Source of the DNA: Wurfbainia villosa | Taxonomy: Eukaryota > Streptophyta > Magnoliopsida > Zingiberales > Zingiberaceae | DNA: 64,000 nt | Assembly: GCA_025175895.1 (NCBI GenBank) | Contig: CM045989.1 | Coordinates: 17,229,928 to 17,293,927, forward strand | Direction of reading: 5' to 3' | Part shown: one piece after another, positions 12,141 through 23,830 of the stretch | How positions within the stretch are numbered: the first letter of the stretch is position 1 | How the letters are laid out: each line of letters starts with the position of its first letter | Translations under genes and position numbers: made by a program | Notes under the pieces: model-generated | What the model was told of the DNA's origin: nothing | What the model saw: only the letters and a program-made list of their open reading frames with translations | The model's database searches: none

Positions 12141-12460
12141 GTGGATGATTATAATATGCCATGAATTATGCTTAGGTGATGAACATGTTTACGATGTAAT
12201 ATGCCATGAAATATGCCTACGTGATGAACATGCCTTATGATTTAATATGCCAAGAAATATGTTTATGAAATATGCCTATGTGATGAATATGTTGTATGAT
12301 TTAATATGCCAAGAAATATGTTTATGAAATATGCCTATGTGATGAACATGTTTATGATGTAATATGCCATGAAATGTGCCTTTGAGATGAACATGTTTTA
12401 TGATTTAATATGCCATGAATATGCCTATGAAATATGCTTATGTGATAAACATGTTTATGC
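12141..12460 (+). repeat. Degenerate array of about 60 bp, ATGCCATGAAATATG-type
   Basis: Repeated variants of ATATGCCATGAAATATGCCTA and GTGATGAACATGTTTATGAT, with spacing varying by insertion of short sub-units. About five copies. Confidence 0.75.
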
Positions 12461-12520
12461 TTTAGGACCCCTTTAGGGTACTCTTATGTTATGAATGCAT
12501 GTATACTATGAAATGCCTAA

Positions 12521-12744
12521 GATGGAGATGCTTCCCTTTCAAGTAGGGATTAAGAGCTCTCCTTATGATAAGATAAGATGGAGATGCTTCCCTTTCAAGT
12601 AGGGATTAAGAGCTCTCCTTATAATGAGATAAGATGGAGATGCTTCCCTTTCAAGTAGGGATTAAGAGCTCTCCTTATGATAAGATAAGATTGAGATGCT
12701 TCCCTTTTTATGTTGGGGATTAAGAGCATTCTTTATGATATGAC
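12521..12744 (+). repeat. Tandem array, 56 bp unit, four copies
   Basis: GATGGAGATGCTTCCC recurs at 12521, 12577, 12633 and, as GATTGAGATGC, 12689; the rest of each unit is CAAGTAGGGATTAAGAGCTC followed by TCCTTATGATAAGATAA. The first three copies are almost identical. Confidence 0.9.
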
Positions 12745-12984
12745 AAGAAAGAAAGGAATTAAGTATTTTACTTTGTAAGAGGTTAAGTACCCGACCCGTC
12801 AGGTGGTCGTTAATCAAATCCATAGGGACATAAGAAGACGTAAGAGGTCTTGCCCTGGTAAGACATAAGAGGTCTTGCTCTAGTAGGTCTGGTGGCTCGC
12901 TACCCCAGCCTATTAGGGAACACGCATTATGTGGTACTTAACCTGGGGCCCCCCATGCAAGTTATGATTATGTTGAAGTACCTA

Positions 12985-13510
12985 TATGTATATGTTTTGA
13001 AAAGAAAGGATTTAAGATATTATGAATGCTTATGTTCAAGTGTAAGAATGCTTATGATTATGTCCTTTATGCATGTTTAGGATTTAAGATATTATGAATG
13101 CTTATGTTCAAGTGTAAGAATGCTTATGATTATGTCCTTTATGCATGTTTAGGATTTACGATATTATGATTGCTTATGTTCAAGTTTAAGAATGCTTATG
13201 ATTATGTTCTTGATGCATGTTTAGGTTTTACGATATTATGATTGCTTATGTTCAAGTTTAAGAATGCTTATGATTATGTTCTTGATGCATGTTTAGGATT
13301 TACGATATTATGATTGCTTATGTTCAAGTTTAAGAATGCTTATGATTATGTCCTTTATGCATGTTTAGGATTTATGATATTACGAATGCTTATGTTCATG
13401 TTTAAGAATGCTTATGATTATGACCTTTATGCATGTTAGAATTGAGGATGTTATGAATGCTTATGGTTAAGTTTAAGAATGCTGATGATTATGACCTTTA
13501 TGCATGTTTA
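12985..13510 (+). repeat. Tandem array, 72 bp unit, about seven copies
   Basis: TATGTTCAAGT recurs at 13031, 13103, 13175, 13247 and 13319, with diverged copies at about 13391 and 13460. The unit also holds AAGAATGCTTATGATTATG and TTTATGCATGTTTAGG. The early copies differ by only a few bases. Confidence 0.9.
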
Positions 13511-14161
13511 GGTGTGATGATGTCATGTATGCTTATGTAAATTTTATGTCATGCTTATGTTTCATTACGTTAGTATGCTGATGTGTAGTGTTGTTATGCA
13601 CTACTTATGTTGTTTATGCTAGTATGCTCATGTTGTCTAATTATTTGATGAAGTTTGTGGCTTTTGTGAGTAGGCAAGAATCTTACTAAGCTATATGCTT
13701 ATATTTTATGTTGTCCATATACTGCAGACGAAGGAAACCTGAACTAGAGGAAGTAGCAGGAGGGGCCAAGTGTGTGTGATAGTGGCATGGTGGAGAAAGA
13801 CCCTATTACTATCTGCTTATATTTATGTGCTCAATGAACAACTTAAGACATTGCTTCCGCTTATAAGACTTGTGATTTATTAGTACCATGTTGGATGTCG
13901 CTTAGTTATATTACTGTTCAATTACTTAAGAAAGTTTGATATGATAGAACTCATGAATGAATCTTCATGTTATGCATGTTATAAAATGAGATAAGATATG
14001 TTAACATGCTAATTATGAATATGATATGTGATGCATGTATAAAAGAAGGTTTAAGTCATGATAACATGTTTAAGTATGTGGATTGTGAAATGATCCATAT
14101 ATGTTATGTTAAACAAAAAAAAGTAGCATCGCCCTAAGGGCAGATAAGGGCGGGCGTTACA

Positions 14162-15436
14162 TGTCCTTCATCAAATACTACATTGATAGTCTCCTCGACT
14201 CTAAGGGTGTCATGGTTATATACTCTATAAGCTCTACTTGTAGTCGAGTATCCTAGAAAGATTCCGGTCGAGGTTTTGGATGTAAATTTCCCTAGATGAT
14301 CCTTAGTGTTTAGAATATGTAACTTACACCCAAATACCTTAAAGTACTTAATGTTAGGTATTTTATCATAATAAATTTCGTATGGTATCTTAAGGTGCCT
14401 CTTTACTATAAGGATCCTATTTTGGACATAGCATGTCGTACTCATGTCTTCCGCCCAAAACCTATCGGGTAGGTTATACTCATTTAAGATTGTCCTAGCG
14501 GCTTCTTGTAGGGTTCTATTTTTACGTTCTACTAGGCCATTCTGTTGTGAGGTTCTAGGGCAAGAGAACTCATGGTGGTATCCATATAGGTTACAGAATT
14601 CTGTAAACCTGTGGTTCTCGAATTCACCACCATGATCAGTCCTAAGTCTTTTGATTTTAAGGTTTTGTTGATTTTATATTAGTTTAAATAGGTTGATTAA
14701 TTGATCTAGGGTATCACTTTTGTGTTTGATGAACCTAACCCAAGTAAATCTAGAATAGTCATCAATTATGACTAAGCAGAATTTACTCCCATTAAGTAAC
14801 TTAGCTCTGTGTGAATCAAATAGATCCATGTGTAGGATCTCAAGAACACTTTTGGTTCATTCTTGATTAGTTAGTTGATGTTGTGTCCTAGATTGTTTAC
14901 CTTGTTGACAAGCATTACATATTTTATTGTTCAAGTTATTGAGGTTAGGCAAACCTCTGACTAAGTCACTCTGACTCATCTTGTGGATGAGTCTTGGGTG
15001 TGAGTGATTGAGTCATCGGTACCACAACCATGATTCCTCTTGCCATGTCATAAGACACTGGGTTGAGGAGTTAGTTAAATTAATAGTGTAAATATTGTTA
15101 TTTCTAGTTCCCTTAAGGATTGTTTTAAAAGTTTCATTTGTATTAATTACGCATTCATTTTCTAGAAATATGACCTTATAGTTATTATCACACAATTGGC
15201 TTACACTAAGTAAATTATATTGAAAATTTTCTACCAATAAGACATTTTGAATAATAAAGTTAGAGTTGAGCTCAATATCACCTGATCCGATGATTTTGAG
15301 CTTGTTGTTGTTTTCGAAGGCTACCGATCCTTGTCGTTTGAATCGAAGCTTCGAAAACTTGAGTTGATCCCCGGTAATATGTCAGGAGCAACCACTGTCC
15401 AACATCCATTGATCCTACATGCAAGGTAGTTGGATC
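14162..15436 (-). pseudogene. S2 protease and integrase, broken
   Basis: Reading leftwards on the minus strand: a protease active site WMLDSGCS near 15400; the pre-integrase region (ENFQYNLLSVSQLCDNNYKV at 15013-15237, then WYRRLNHSHPRLIHKMSQSD with the HHCC zinc ligands near 14900-15000); the integrase core with a YSRFTWVRF segment (about 14750), HGGEF and QQNGLVERKNRTL carrying the catalytic glutamate (about 14540-14640); and the C-terminal GKFTSKTSTGIFLGYSTTSRAYRVYN part at 14134-14445. Integrase inserts the cDNA into the host genome. Stops and a frame change near 14690 break it. Its left end is cut by solo LTR G. Confidence 0.85.
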
Positions 15437-15991
15437 GGATATTGGATTTATTAAAGATTGGTTGAAAATTATTAACCTAAATCATCTCACCCATGTCTAC
15501 ATGATCAAACATGTTAACCCTATATGTTCTTGTGAGATGACTTCCAATTTTACTTGAATTAAATTTAATGAGTTTAACACTTGTCAACCTTGCGTTAGAT
15601 TCAGATTTGACCTTAGGCTCATCAAGTCACCTTTTCAAGATCATGGCTTTCAGGTCGTGGCGAGGCACAGAGGCCTTCTTTGATCGGAACAACGACCACT
15701 TCCTTAGACAAAGCCATTTTCAAGAAAATAGAGACTTGATTCACCTAAGACCACTTCCTGATCTAACTAGTCTAGGATATGACGAGGTAGCTTGAACTAG
15801 TTCCACTCGGTCAAGTGCACCGAACTAAATACGCCTTATCTAGCCCGAATATATGAGGCTCCACTTTCCTAGTGTATTATCATCTCGTCGCGTCCTAGTA
15901 CTATGTTATCAAGTATTGACGAGTTATAGTCTTATCTAGTCATTCTAAAAAGAAAAATTAAACTAAATAAAGAACCTAAACATGCAATTTT
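15437..15991 (-). other. S2 gag-protease spacer
   Basis: No intact coding sequence is seen. The stretch 15480-15960 closely matches S3 at 22050-22545 (for example CACCTAAGACCACTTCCTGATC, S3 CCTGGTC). It is the last part shared by S2 and S3 before S3 loses pol, so the S3 deletion starts at about the equivalent of 15480. Confidence 0.65.
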
Positions 15992-17515
15992 CTAAGTTAA
16001 AATACAAACAAGTTTCGTACTAGCTCCCCCTGGTCCGTTGAATCGGTTCGGTCTCTCCACATAGTGGATTTGGTCCTTGGAAACCCAGTACTGGTTCGAT
16101 CCTAAGTTTGAAATCAAGGTGGTCTTAGGGACCCATGCTTGGACACATTTTTTATGTTGACTTACAATCGACATATATGACTTGTTGGTCATGTTTGAGC
16201 TAAACCCTAGTCCGGCCTTGTTGTACACGGCCCTTTGCGATCCAAGTAGGAGGTCAAGTTCTTTGGATCCCAAAGTAAACCTTTCCAACGTGTTCCTAAG
16301 ATCTTTGACTTGACTCTTCAAGAGTGAGTTCTCAACTTTGAGTTTTTCAACCCGAGTTGAGTCCTTCTCTTGAACTTGACTAATCGAAGAGGTTAGGGAG
16401 ACCTTGTTTTTGAAGAGTTTAACTTCCTCAACCAGGGTCTCGACCTTGGACTCGGACTTAGCTAATTTTCTAGTTAAAAACTTAATTTCATTATAAAGTG
16501 TACTAATGAGGGATCGACTTACCTTGAGTGTATCTTTTGAACCGGATGCGTATCCGTGGCTTGTCTTGAATAGTGCTTCACAGTCCGACTCGTCTTTGGT
16601 TTCCGATTCATGTTCCGGTTCTAACTCCGTCTTCGATTCCACCGGTTTAGCCATGAGAACACGATCATTATCTTCTTCCTCGGATGTTTCTTCCCAAGTA
16701 GCGTTGAGTGCCTTTTTGTGTTTTGGAGCTTTACTCTTGAGTTTTGGGCATTCGGACTTGATGTGTCCAAACCTGTTGCATTTGTAACATCTAATATTCG
16801 AACTTTTAGGCTTACCTTCGTTGGGTCGAGTGACAGTTCATTTTCAACCCTTGACTATCCTTCAAACTAGATTGACTAGTTCGACCTCCATTTCCGAGTC
16901 GACCTCCGAATCGGACTCATCCTCTTCTTCCTTCGGAGGTGGCTTGCTTGCGGTTTTCTTCCTCGAACCTGCAAAAAGTGTTATACCCTTCTCGGGTTTC
17001 GAGTTAGACTGTTCATGAAGTTTAAAATCAGAAAATAATTCATCTAACCTAAGCTTCGAAAGATCCTTGGAGACCTTGTAGGCATCGACCATGGATGCCC
17101 ACAAGGTAGTCCTCGGAAAGGAGTTAAGAACATACCTTATAAGGTCGTGGTTTTCGACCTTTTGCCCGATCACGTGTAGATTATTGACTATGTCTTGAAC
17201 ACGATCGTGAAGTTGTGTCATCGATTCGTGTTCCTGCATTTTTAGATTATATAATTTATTAAACAAAAGATCGCGCTTACATACCTTGGCTTCATCGGTC
17301 CCTTCGTGTAGCTCTACTAGCTTTGTCCAAAGGTCCTTTGCGCTGATGAAGGGGCCGATGCGATTAAGCTCCTCCTTGGACAAGCCGCATTGGAGGATTT
17401 GAGTTGCCTTGGCATCGGCTTCGACTTGTCTTTTTGTCGCAATGGTCCATTGGTCATAATCCAAGGATTCACCCACTTCGTTAGTCGTGTGAATCCCGTT
17501 TGGATTATGATCCAC
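15992..17515 (-). pseudogene. S2 gag (extended Sirevirus gag), broken by stops
   Basis: ATG at 17515 (MDHNPNGIHTTNEVGESLDY) opens a 217-codon stretch with the gag core (QWTIATKRQVEADAKATQIL, AKDLWTKLVELHEGTDEAKV). Three TGA codons follow in the same frame (near 16860 and 16830), then a full CCHC knuckle CYKCNRFGHIKSEC at about 16745-16790, then 220 open codons (15992-16654) with an acidic stretch and a long coiled coil (TLYNEIKFLTRKLAKSESKV, VEKLKVENSLLKSQVKDL), ending near VWVPKTTLISNL-like and GGASTKLVCILT. The frame is conserved throughout, so the damage is mainly point mutation, with the TGA codons fitting decay of CGA or TGG. Confidence 0.9.
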
Positions 17516-17827
17516 ATCTCGATTTGAGTTTTAAAAAAGCATTTCATCTGACCCTTTCAATAACAGAAGTCATCTCTATTGTAAAAAGGAGGTCGGACGG
17601 TGCTAAAACCCTCGAGATGGGTCATTAAAACAAAAGAAACAAGGGGATGAAGACGAAAAACCTAGCAACGACAAAAACACACGAAATGTACCAAGACTCG
17701 CATCTTGGATTAGTAGTGCGGGAGGAAAACTAACCAAATGAAATAAATTCGAAATAAAGAGAATTAAAAAGAAAAAAAATCTATAAAAATCTAGATCGGT
17801 GGTTTCACCAAATCTTAGCAACCCCCG

Positions 17828-17839
17828 GCTCTGATACCA
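17828..17839 (-). promoter_or_regulatory. S2 primer-binding site
   Basis: GCTCTGATACCA in plus coordinates, the perfect complement of TGGTATCAGAGC, two bases from the 5' LTR edge. Confidence 0.93.
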
Positions 17840-17841
17840 AT

Positions 17842-18907
17842 TGTTGGATCGAAGCGGATCACTAGAGGGGGGTGAATAGCGATAAACCTTTTCTTTTTCG
17901 AATTCGCTTAAAACTCGAGTAGATAATTAATACGCAGCGGAAAGTAAAATGTAAAGTAAATGAGACAAGAATTTTACTTGGTTCTGTAGCCTTCACCATT
18001 ACTCCAAGGCCCTAGTGGTCCTTGACCACGTACGGAGGGCAAAACACTAAAGAACTCCTCCTCATTAGAGGTAGGAGTTAATCGATACAAAAGAAACACA
18101 AAGCTTGAGGTAGAGGGACACTCCCCCTCTCCTCGTTACGATAAAATCTCTGAGAAAGTAAAGCAATAAACAACAAAAATAAATTATACCGATGTAACAA
18201 AATAAAAGTAATTTAAACCTAGACTTCGGAGAAGAAGCACTTCGTTGTCGGAGAGTTGTAACTTTGCGGAGGCTTTTGGAAGCTTAGAATTGATGATGAA
18301 ACCCTAGGAGAGGCCCTCCTTTTATAGCCTTTGAGCCCCTTTTCGAGAGGACCTTCAACCAATGGAAATTAGGCACATGGCTCCTTGAAAAATGGTGATA
18401 CATCATCGACCGATGGACATCGTCGAATCGTCGATGGACATCAGATCGTCCGATGGGCGATCGACAATCGAGTCCTCCAAGCTGGCAGTCGACTGATACT
18501 AGCTACAGGGCAAAGTTAGCTTAACAAAAGTATTATTTTGACAGCCGCTGACCATCCGATCTCAACCTAGACTATCTATAGGATGTCTTTGGTCGGATCT
18601 ACGCTTAAGATCATCCCCGTAAGGAGGATACGACCTCTCTTACTCTCGAACACACACGAGCTTACCTCGATACTTACTGTGTCACTTTCGCTTCTGGCCT
18701 TCCACTCGATTCCTTCGGCTCCCTCCGAAGTCACTCGAGTGTCGCCCGACCACCGCGGCTTCCTCCGAGTGTCGCTAGCCTTCAGCTCCAGCTATAGCAA
18801 TTTTCTGCACACTCGATTCAGCTCGTGAGACAACAACATGAGCTTAACTTTGTATCGTTTGCTATAATCAAAACTCAGGTTCGACTTAGGTGGCTACTGC
18901 GCCAACA
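17842..18907 (-). repeat. S2 5' LTR
   Basis: 1066 bp, TGTTGGATCG to GCCAACA, pairing with 4682-5773. The segment 18390-18490, rich in GTCGAT/ATCGAC-like words, replaces the CAGTCGACTG palindrome region of the 3' LTR. One CAGTCGACTG remains at about 18485. Confidence 0.92.
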
Positions 18908-20005
18908 ATTATTTTATATCATGCTATTTGGTTGACTTATGTTAGTGTTGGGTGAAATGTTTGATTTATGATCATGATTGAAAAATGTTTGACTTATGAT
19001 ATTGGGCTATAATGTTTAAATCATGATTTGTACTTGATGAATGATTCATGATTATAATGTGCAATTAGTGATAATACTTGATTTATGATCATAATATGTA
19101 AATTAAATGATAATGTTTGTGTTATGATCATGTTGGTTGTTTTAGAATAATACTTAACCTTGATAGAATTGCATGAAATTTATGGTTAAGTATAAATACC
19201 TTTAGCTACATCTCACACTCACCATAAGACTAACTTGATTGATAATATTGCAATGAGTGAGATGTTAGGATGATACAAATGACTCACTTATGCTTATGAC
19301 ATTTTTGATGGGTCATTAGGTGTATCATAACATAGAGCAATCATAGACCAATCATGGAAAAAGCATATGTTTAATTCATAGACATATTACCCAAAGATCA
19401 TAGTTGGATATTTTAAATGTTTTAAAACCATTTTATGTTTTATAAACTCTGAGTTCATGATTTGAAAAATTCTAAGGCAAAATTAGACTTTAAAGTTGAT
19501 ACAAAATTGAGACTTTTTGAAACTTTTGAGAATTTGCCTAATCTTATAAAATAGAATTAATTTTCATGAAAAATTATTTTTCATTGATAGAGGGACTTAT
19601 CATAAATATGTTTCCCCGAATTTCATGATTTTTAGAATTTTTTGGAATTTTTTATATATTTCTGAAATTTGGTTTGAAAATTAGAAAAGGTTATATATTA
19701 GATGATGATATTCCTCGAGGAGTTTGATAGATTCATCATGGAAATATTTGCGTCATTCGACTAGCATTCGACGCGTTAGCCAATCGACAGTAATCCATGC
19801 ACAACTTGTTTTGTGTGTTTTCAAAGATGTTTTGGGTATTTTTTTTTTTTAAGTTAATCATGCTAGGAGGGGAATTAGCATGTGTGCATGTATTAAGGGG
19901 GAGTGTTTGATGCTCATATTTGTTTTACATGCTTTCCTGCCTTATGTATTTTGGTAATTTTTTACGTAACTTAAACGGATTGCCACACATCAAAAAGGGG
20001 GAGAT
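18908..20005 (+). other. S1 3' non-coding region with two polypurine tracts
   Basis: AT-rich, no coding match on either strand. Many TGATTTATGATCATG-like repeats occur at 18950-19150. Two purine tracts are present: AAGGGGGAGTGTTTG at about 19897 and AAAAAGGGGGAGAT at 19992-20005, the latter directly before the 3' LTR. No pol sequence separates gag (4646) from here. Confidence 0.65.
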
Positions 20006-20356
20006 TATTAGGGCAATCAACCCATGTATGATGTGGTTTTGATGTGTGTGGCAAAAGGTTTAAGTTAGGTTGTTATGTTGATTTGATGTGTGTGTTTGAG
20101 TTGTGCAGGACTTATGTAAATCACACGCGGTTTAGCTTGATGAAAGCATTGATGAGTTCACCATCTCATGGCTCGGGTCCTTGAGTCGGTGAAGGATGGC
20201 ATTACGAAAGTCGTGTGCTTAGTGCATCCGAGGGACCGTCGGACGAGGAGCATTGGAGTGAAGCCAAAAGAAGAAAACTTCAGGGTGAGACACGAAGGAT
20301 GGCATTGTGAAATCGTGCACTTGGTGCATCCGAGGGACGTGGCCGGACGAAGAGAG
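20006..20356 (+). repeat. S1 3' LTR, left part
   Basis: It starts TATTAGGGCAATC after the polypurine tract (TG altered to TA) and ends with the duplication GAGAG where S3 enters. It contains a repeated segment GGATGGCATT…GTGCATCCGAGGGAC (about 20195 and 20298). The other half is at 27419-28567. Confidence 0.75.
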
Positions 20357-21458
20357 TGTTGGATCGAAGCGGATCGCTAGAGGGGGGTGAATAGCGATAA
20401 AACTTTTTTGAAATCGTTCATTGATTAGACAATTAATCGCAGCGGAAAGATAAAAGACAAATAAAGAAAGACAAATGGTTTTTTACTTGGTTTGTAGCCT
20501 TCGGCTACTACTCCAAGGCCCTAGTGGTCCTTGACCATGCACGGAGGGCAAAACACTAAAGAACTCCTCCTCGTTAGAGGTAGGAGTTAATCGAGTACAA
20601 GAAAAATCACAAAGCTTTGAGGTAGAGGGGCACTCCCCCTCTCCTCGTAACGATAAAAACTCCGAGACAATTAATATGAAAAATATAAACTGAAAATGAA
20701 GATTATACCGACGAAACAAAAATATAAACAATTAAACCTAGACGTCGAAGAACTAGAACTTCGTTGTCGGAGAGTCGTAGAGTTGTGGAGGCTTTTTGGA
20801 AGCTTAGGATTGATGAAATGGTGAGGAATGGACCTTCTTTTATAGCCCTAGAAGTCCCCTCCTCGAGCACATCAAGATCCTACATCAATGGCCACCTCAC
20901 CCTTGAAGAAAGGGATGAGTTTTGACTCATCTCGAAGCTGTAATTCAAACAGTAGTTGAACTGGCCGGTTGAACTGGCAAGGTTGAACTGGCTCGGTTGA
21001 ACTGGACGGTTAAACTGGCCTGGTTGAACTGGCCGGTTGAACTGATGGCCAGGATTTTTTACTACAATAAAGAGTTAGCTCAAAATATAAGTGAATTCGA
21101 CGGCCTCTTGCCGTCCGATCTCGACATAGACCTTCCATGGGAAGTCTTGGTCGGATCATCGCCTAAGGACGTCCCCGTACAAAGGACACGACCTCACTTC
21201 ACTTTACTCACTCGAGTTTACCTCAACATTTACCTTTGAAGCCTTGCATTCGGTCTCCACCTGATTCCTTCGGTTCCCTCCGAAGTCCTCCCGGTGTCGC
21301 CCGACCACTACGGTTTTCTCTGAGTGTCGCTAACTTTTGGCTTAACTTAGCATTTCTGCATACTTGATTCAGCTCGTGAGATAACAATGTAATCTTAACT
21401 TTGCGTCTTTTCCATAATCAATACACAGGTTCGATCATCTGGTGCCCCTGCACCAACA
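20357..21458 (-). repeat. S3 3' LTR
   Basis: 1102 bp, pairing with 26402-27418. At 20952-21046 it carries a minisatellite of GGTTGAACTGGC-type units (about six), mostly absent from the partner LTR. Confidence 0.92.
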
Positions 21459-22545
21459 ATCTCCCCCTTTTTGATCTATGGCAAACTTACACAAAGTTAA
21501 GGAAAAATGTAATGTGGAAAATGAGTAAATGTAAATCAATTCTCCCTTAACCTTAGGTGAGTTTTAGAACAAAAGGTTAGTCTTAAAAATTTTAAATTTT
21601 TGTTCTCCCCCTTAACTTGTGCTCTTCTCCCCCTTTTGTCATAAATCAAAAAAGATTTGGGGTTGTATAATATAAAAAGTAGGGGTTTCTAACATGAAAT
21701 TGCATGCATAAAGATTATCTAACATGGGTCCAAGCATTTGTCTCGATTTACTTTGGTTCAAGGTATAACCCTCTGCACCAACAATATAAGTCTTGAGACT
21801 AATTTGATTTTCAAAAATACTTATAAAATTAGCTTTGAGTTTCAAAATACTTATACGCTAATAACTTTTGAAAATATATAACCCTTAGGGTTAGTTTGCT
21901 CTCTCCCTTAATCAAGTATATAAGGTACAGAAGAGTTAGGGGGCGCTAAACATTGACCTAGAAGGTTGTATATTTAGAGTTTTGTCCGAGTATAGATAAA
22001 CGTTTAAGCTCGATAGTTTAAAAAATAGATAACATTTTTGAAAGGATTATGTGAATTGAAATTATTCCTTATTCATCTCACCCATTCTAAGTGTCTTAGA
22101 ATTGGTTCACCTTATATGTTGTGTAAGATGATTCCAATTTTATCTTAATTAAATTTAATGATTTGAAACTGGTCAACCTTGCGTTAGATTCGGATTTGAT
22201 CCTAAGCTCATCAAGTCACCTTTTCAAGATCTTGGCTTCCAGGTCGTGGCGAGGTACAGGGGTCTTCTTTGATCGGAAAAATGACCACTTCCTTAGACAA
22301 AGCCAATTTCGAGAAAATAGTAACTTGACTCACCTAAGACCACTTCCTGGTCTAACTAGTCTAGGATACGATAAGGTAGCTTCAGCTAGTTCCACTCGGT
22401 CAAGTGAACCGAACTAGATACGCCTTATCTAGCTCGAATACACGAGACTCCGTTTTCCTAGCGTACTATCATTTCGCTGCATCCTGGTACTATGTTACCA
22501 AGCATTGATGAGTTATAGTCCTATCTAACCATTCTAAAGAAAATA
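21459..22545 (-). promoter_or_regulatory. S3 3' non-coding region with polypurine tracts
   Basis: The tract next to the LTR is AAAAAGGGGGAGAT on the minus strand (21459-21473). Two more CT-rich tracts lie at about 21604-21615 and 21627-21638. 22050-22545 matches the S2 gag-protease spacer; the rest (21640-22050) is non-coding. The pol deletion joint is near 22040. Confidence 0.75.
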
Positions 22546-23830
22546 AGAGGTTTAGGTTATCGGATATACTATTTTGGTATTAGCTCCCCCTAGATCATTG
22601 AACCAATATGGTCTGGTCAAGTAATGAACTTGATCCTGGGGAATCCAAAACCTATTGGTCCTTATATGTGAGTTTAATAAAGTTTTCGGGACCCACGCTT
22701 GGACTCGATAATGACTATGATTTACGATAGACATGTAAGATATATTCGTAGTCTTTGAGCTATATCTGAGTCCGGCTCTATTGTACACGGCTCTCTGAGT
22801 TCCAAAAAGTCGGTTAAGATTCTTGGACCCCATCGAGAACTTGTTCAACTGAGCTTCGAGCTCTTGGACTCATCCTTTCAAGATAGAGTTCTCTTCTTCA
22901 AGTTTTTCAACTCGAGTTAAGTCCTTCTCTTGAACTCAACTAGTCGAAGAGTTTAGGGGTGTCTCTTGTTTGAGGGTTTTAACCTCCTCAACCAAGGACT
23001 CGACCCTAGACTCGGATTTAGCTAATTTCCTAGTTAGCAATTTAATTGTATTGTAAAGTGTATGAATTAGTGAGCGGCTAACCTTAATTTTCCCTTTTGG
23101 TCCGGCTTTGAGTTGCTTCTCGAAGTAGTCCTCGAGTTCGGAGTCGGTGTTGTAATTGGATTCAGATTCGGACTCTGACTCGGACTCTTTGGATCTTTCC
23201 ATGCACGCTATGCCAACTCCTTCTTCGTTGTCCCATGTTGCATGAAAAGCCTTCTTTTGATTCGATTTGAATTGTGCCCTCTTTTGGTTCTTTAGTCGCC
23301 TCCTTTCCCTCCGAACGATCTTCCGCACTACGTTCACTATTGCTTCCACCTCTTTGGATTCGGACTCTGATTCGTCTTTGGGTTTAAGTCCATCTTCTTG
23401 CCTGGTAGATGGCTTTCTTCTTTGTCCTGCAAATAGAGCAATACCTTTCTTGGCCCGGACCATGTTAGTCTACTCGTGAAGTTCAAACTCGGAAAATAAC
23501 TCATCTAACCTAAGCTTCGAAAGGTCCTTAGAGACCTTGTAGGCATCAACCATTGATGCCCACAAGGTAGTCCTAGGAAATGAATTAAGAACGTACCTTA
23601 GAAGGTCACGATTTTCGACCTTGTGTCTGATAGTGTGCAGGCCATTGACAATGTCCTGGATGCGGGCGTGTAGTTGCGTTGTCGTCTCGTGTTCCTACAT
23701 CTTAAGGTTATACAATTTATTGAAAAGAAGGTTGCATTTACATACCTTAGTATCAGACGTTCCTTCGTGTAGCTCGATTAATTTGTTCCATAGGTCCTTT
23801 GCATTGATGAAGGGTCCGATACGGTTGAGT

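Larger units (their letters stand above)
10523..14161 (+). mobile_element. 3.6 kb solo LTR (element G), probably Ty3/gypsy
   Basis: The insert is flanked by the perfect duplication TGTCC (10518-10522 and 14162-14166). Its ends are TATAACGCCC and GGGCGTTACA, that is TG…CA ends with one G-to-A change; such inverted ends (TGTAACGCCC…GGGCGTTACA) are common in gypsy LTRs of the Tekay/Del group. No gag or pol lies inside, so it is read as a solo LTR. The plus orientation is favoured by a TATA-like TTTATAAAGAAGAGG at 11182 followed by a pyrimidine-rich leader; this is an inference. Much of the right two-thirds is tandem repeats, listed separately. Confidence 0.7.
4682..18907 (-). mobile_element. S2: Sirevirus-type Ty1/copia element with gag and pol
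   Basis: The ends are TGTTGGATCG at 4682 and GCCAACA at 18907, flanked by the perfect duplication ATTAT (4677-4681 and 18908-18912). On the minus strand the order is 5' LTR (17842-18907), primer-binding site, gag, protease, integrase, reverse transcriptase, RNase H, repeated polypurine tracts, 3' LTR (4682-5773). Two solo LTRs (8480-10378 and 10523-14161) interrupt pol. Without them and their duplications the element is about 8.7 kb, a normal Sirevirus size. Stops and frameshifts in every gene make it inactive. Confidence 0.92.

Noticed and set aside
12521..13510. A CRISPR-like appearance of regularly spaced repeats
   Set aside because: The repeats are head-to-tail without unique spacers and lie within a plant LTR.
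22163..22417. Similar plus-strand frames at 15568-15795 and 22163-22417
   Set aside because: The similarity exists because S2 and S3 share the gag-pol spacer; the frame lies antisense to the elements, differs in length and has no known family. Conservation is explained by common descent.
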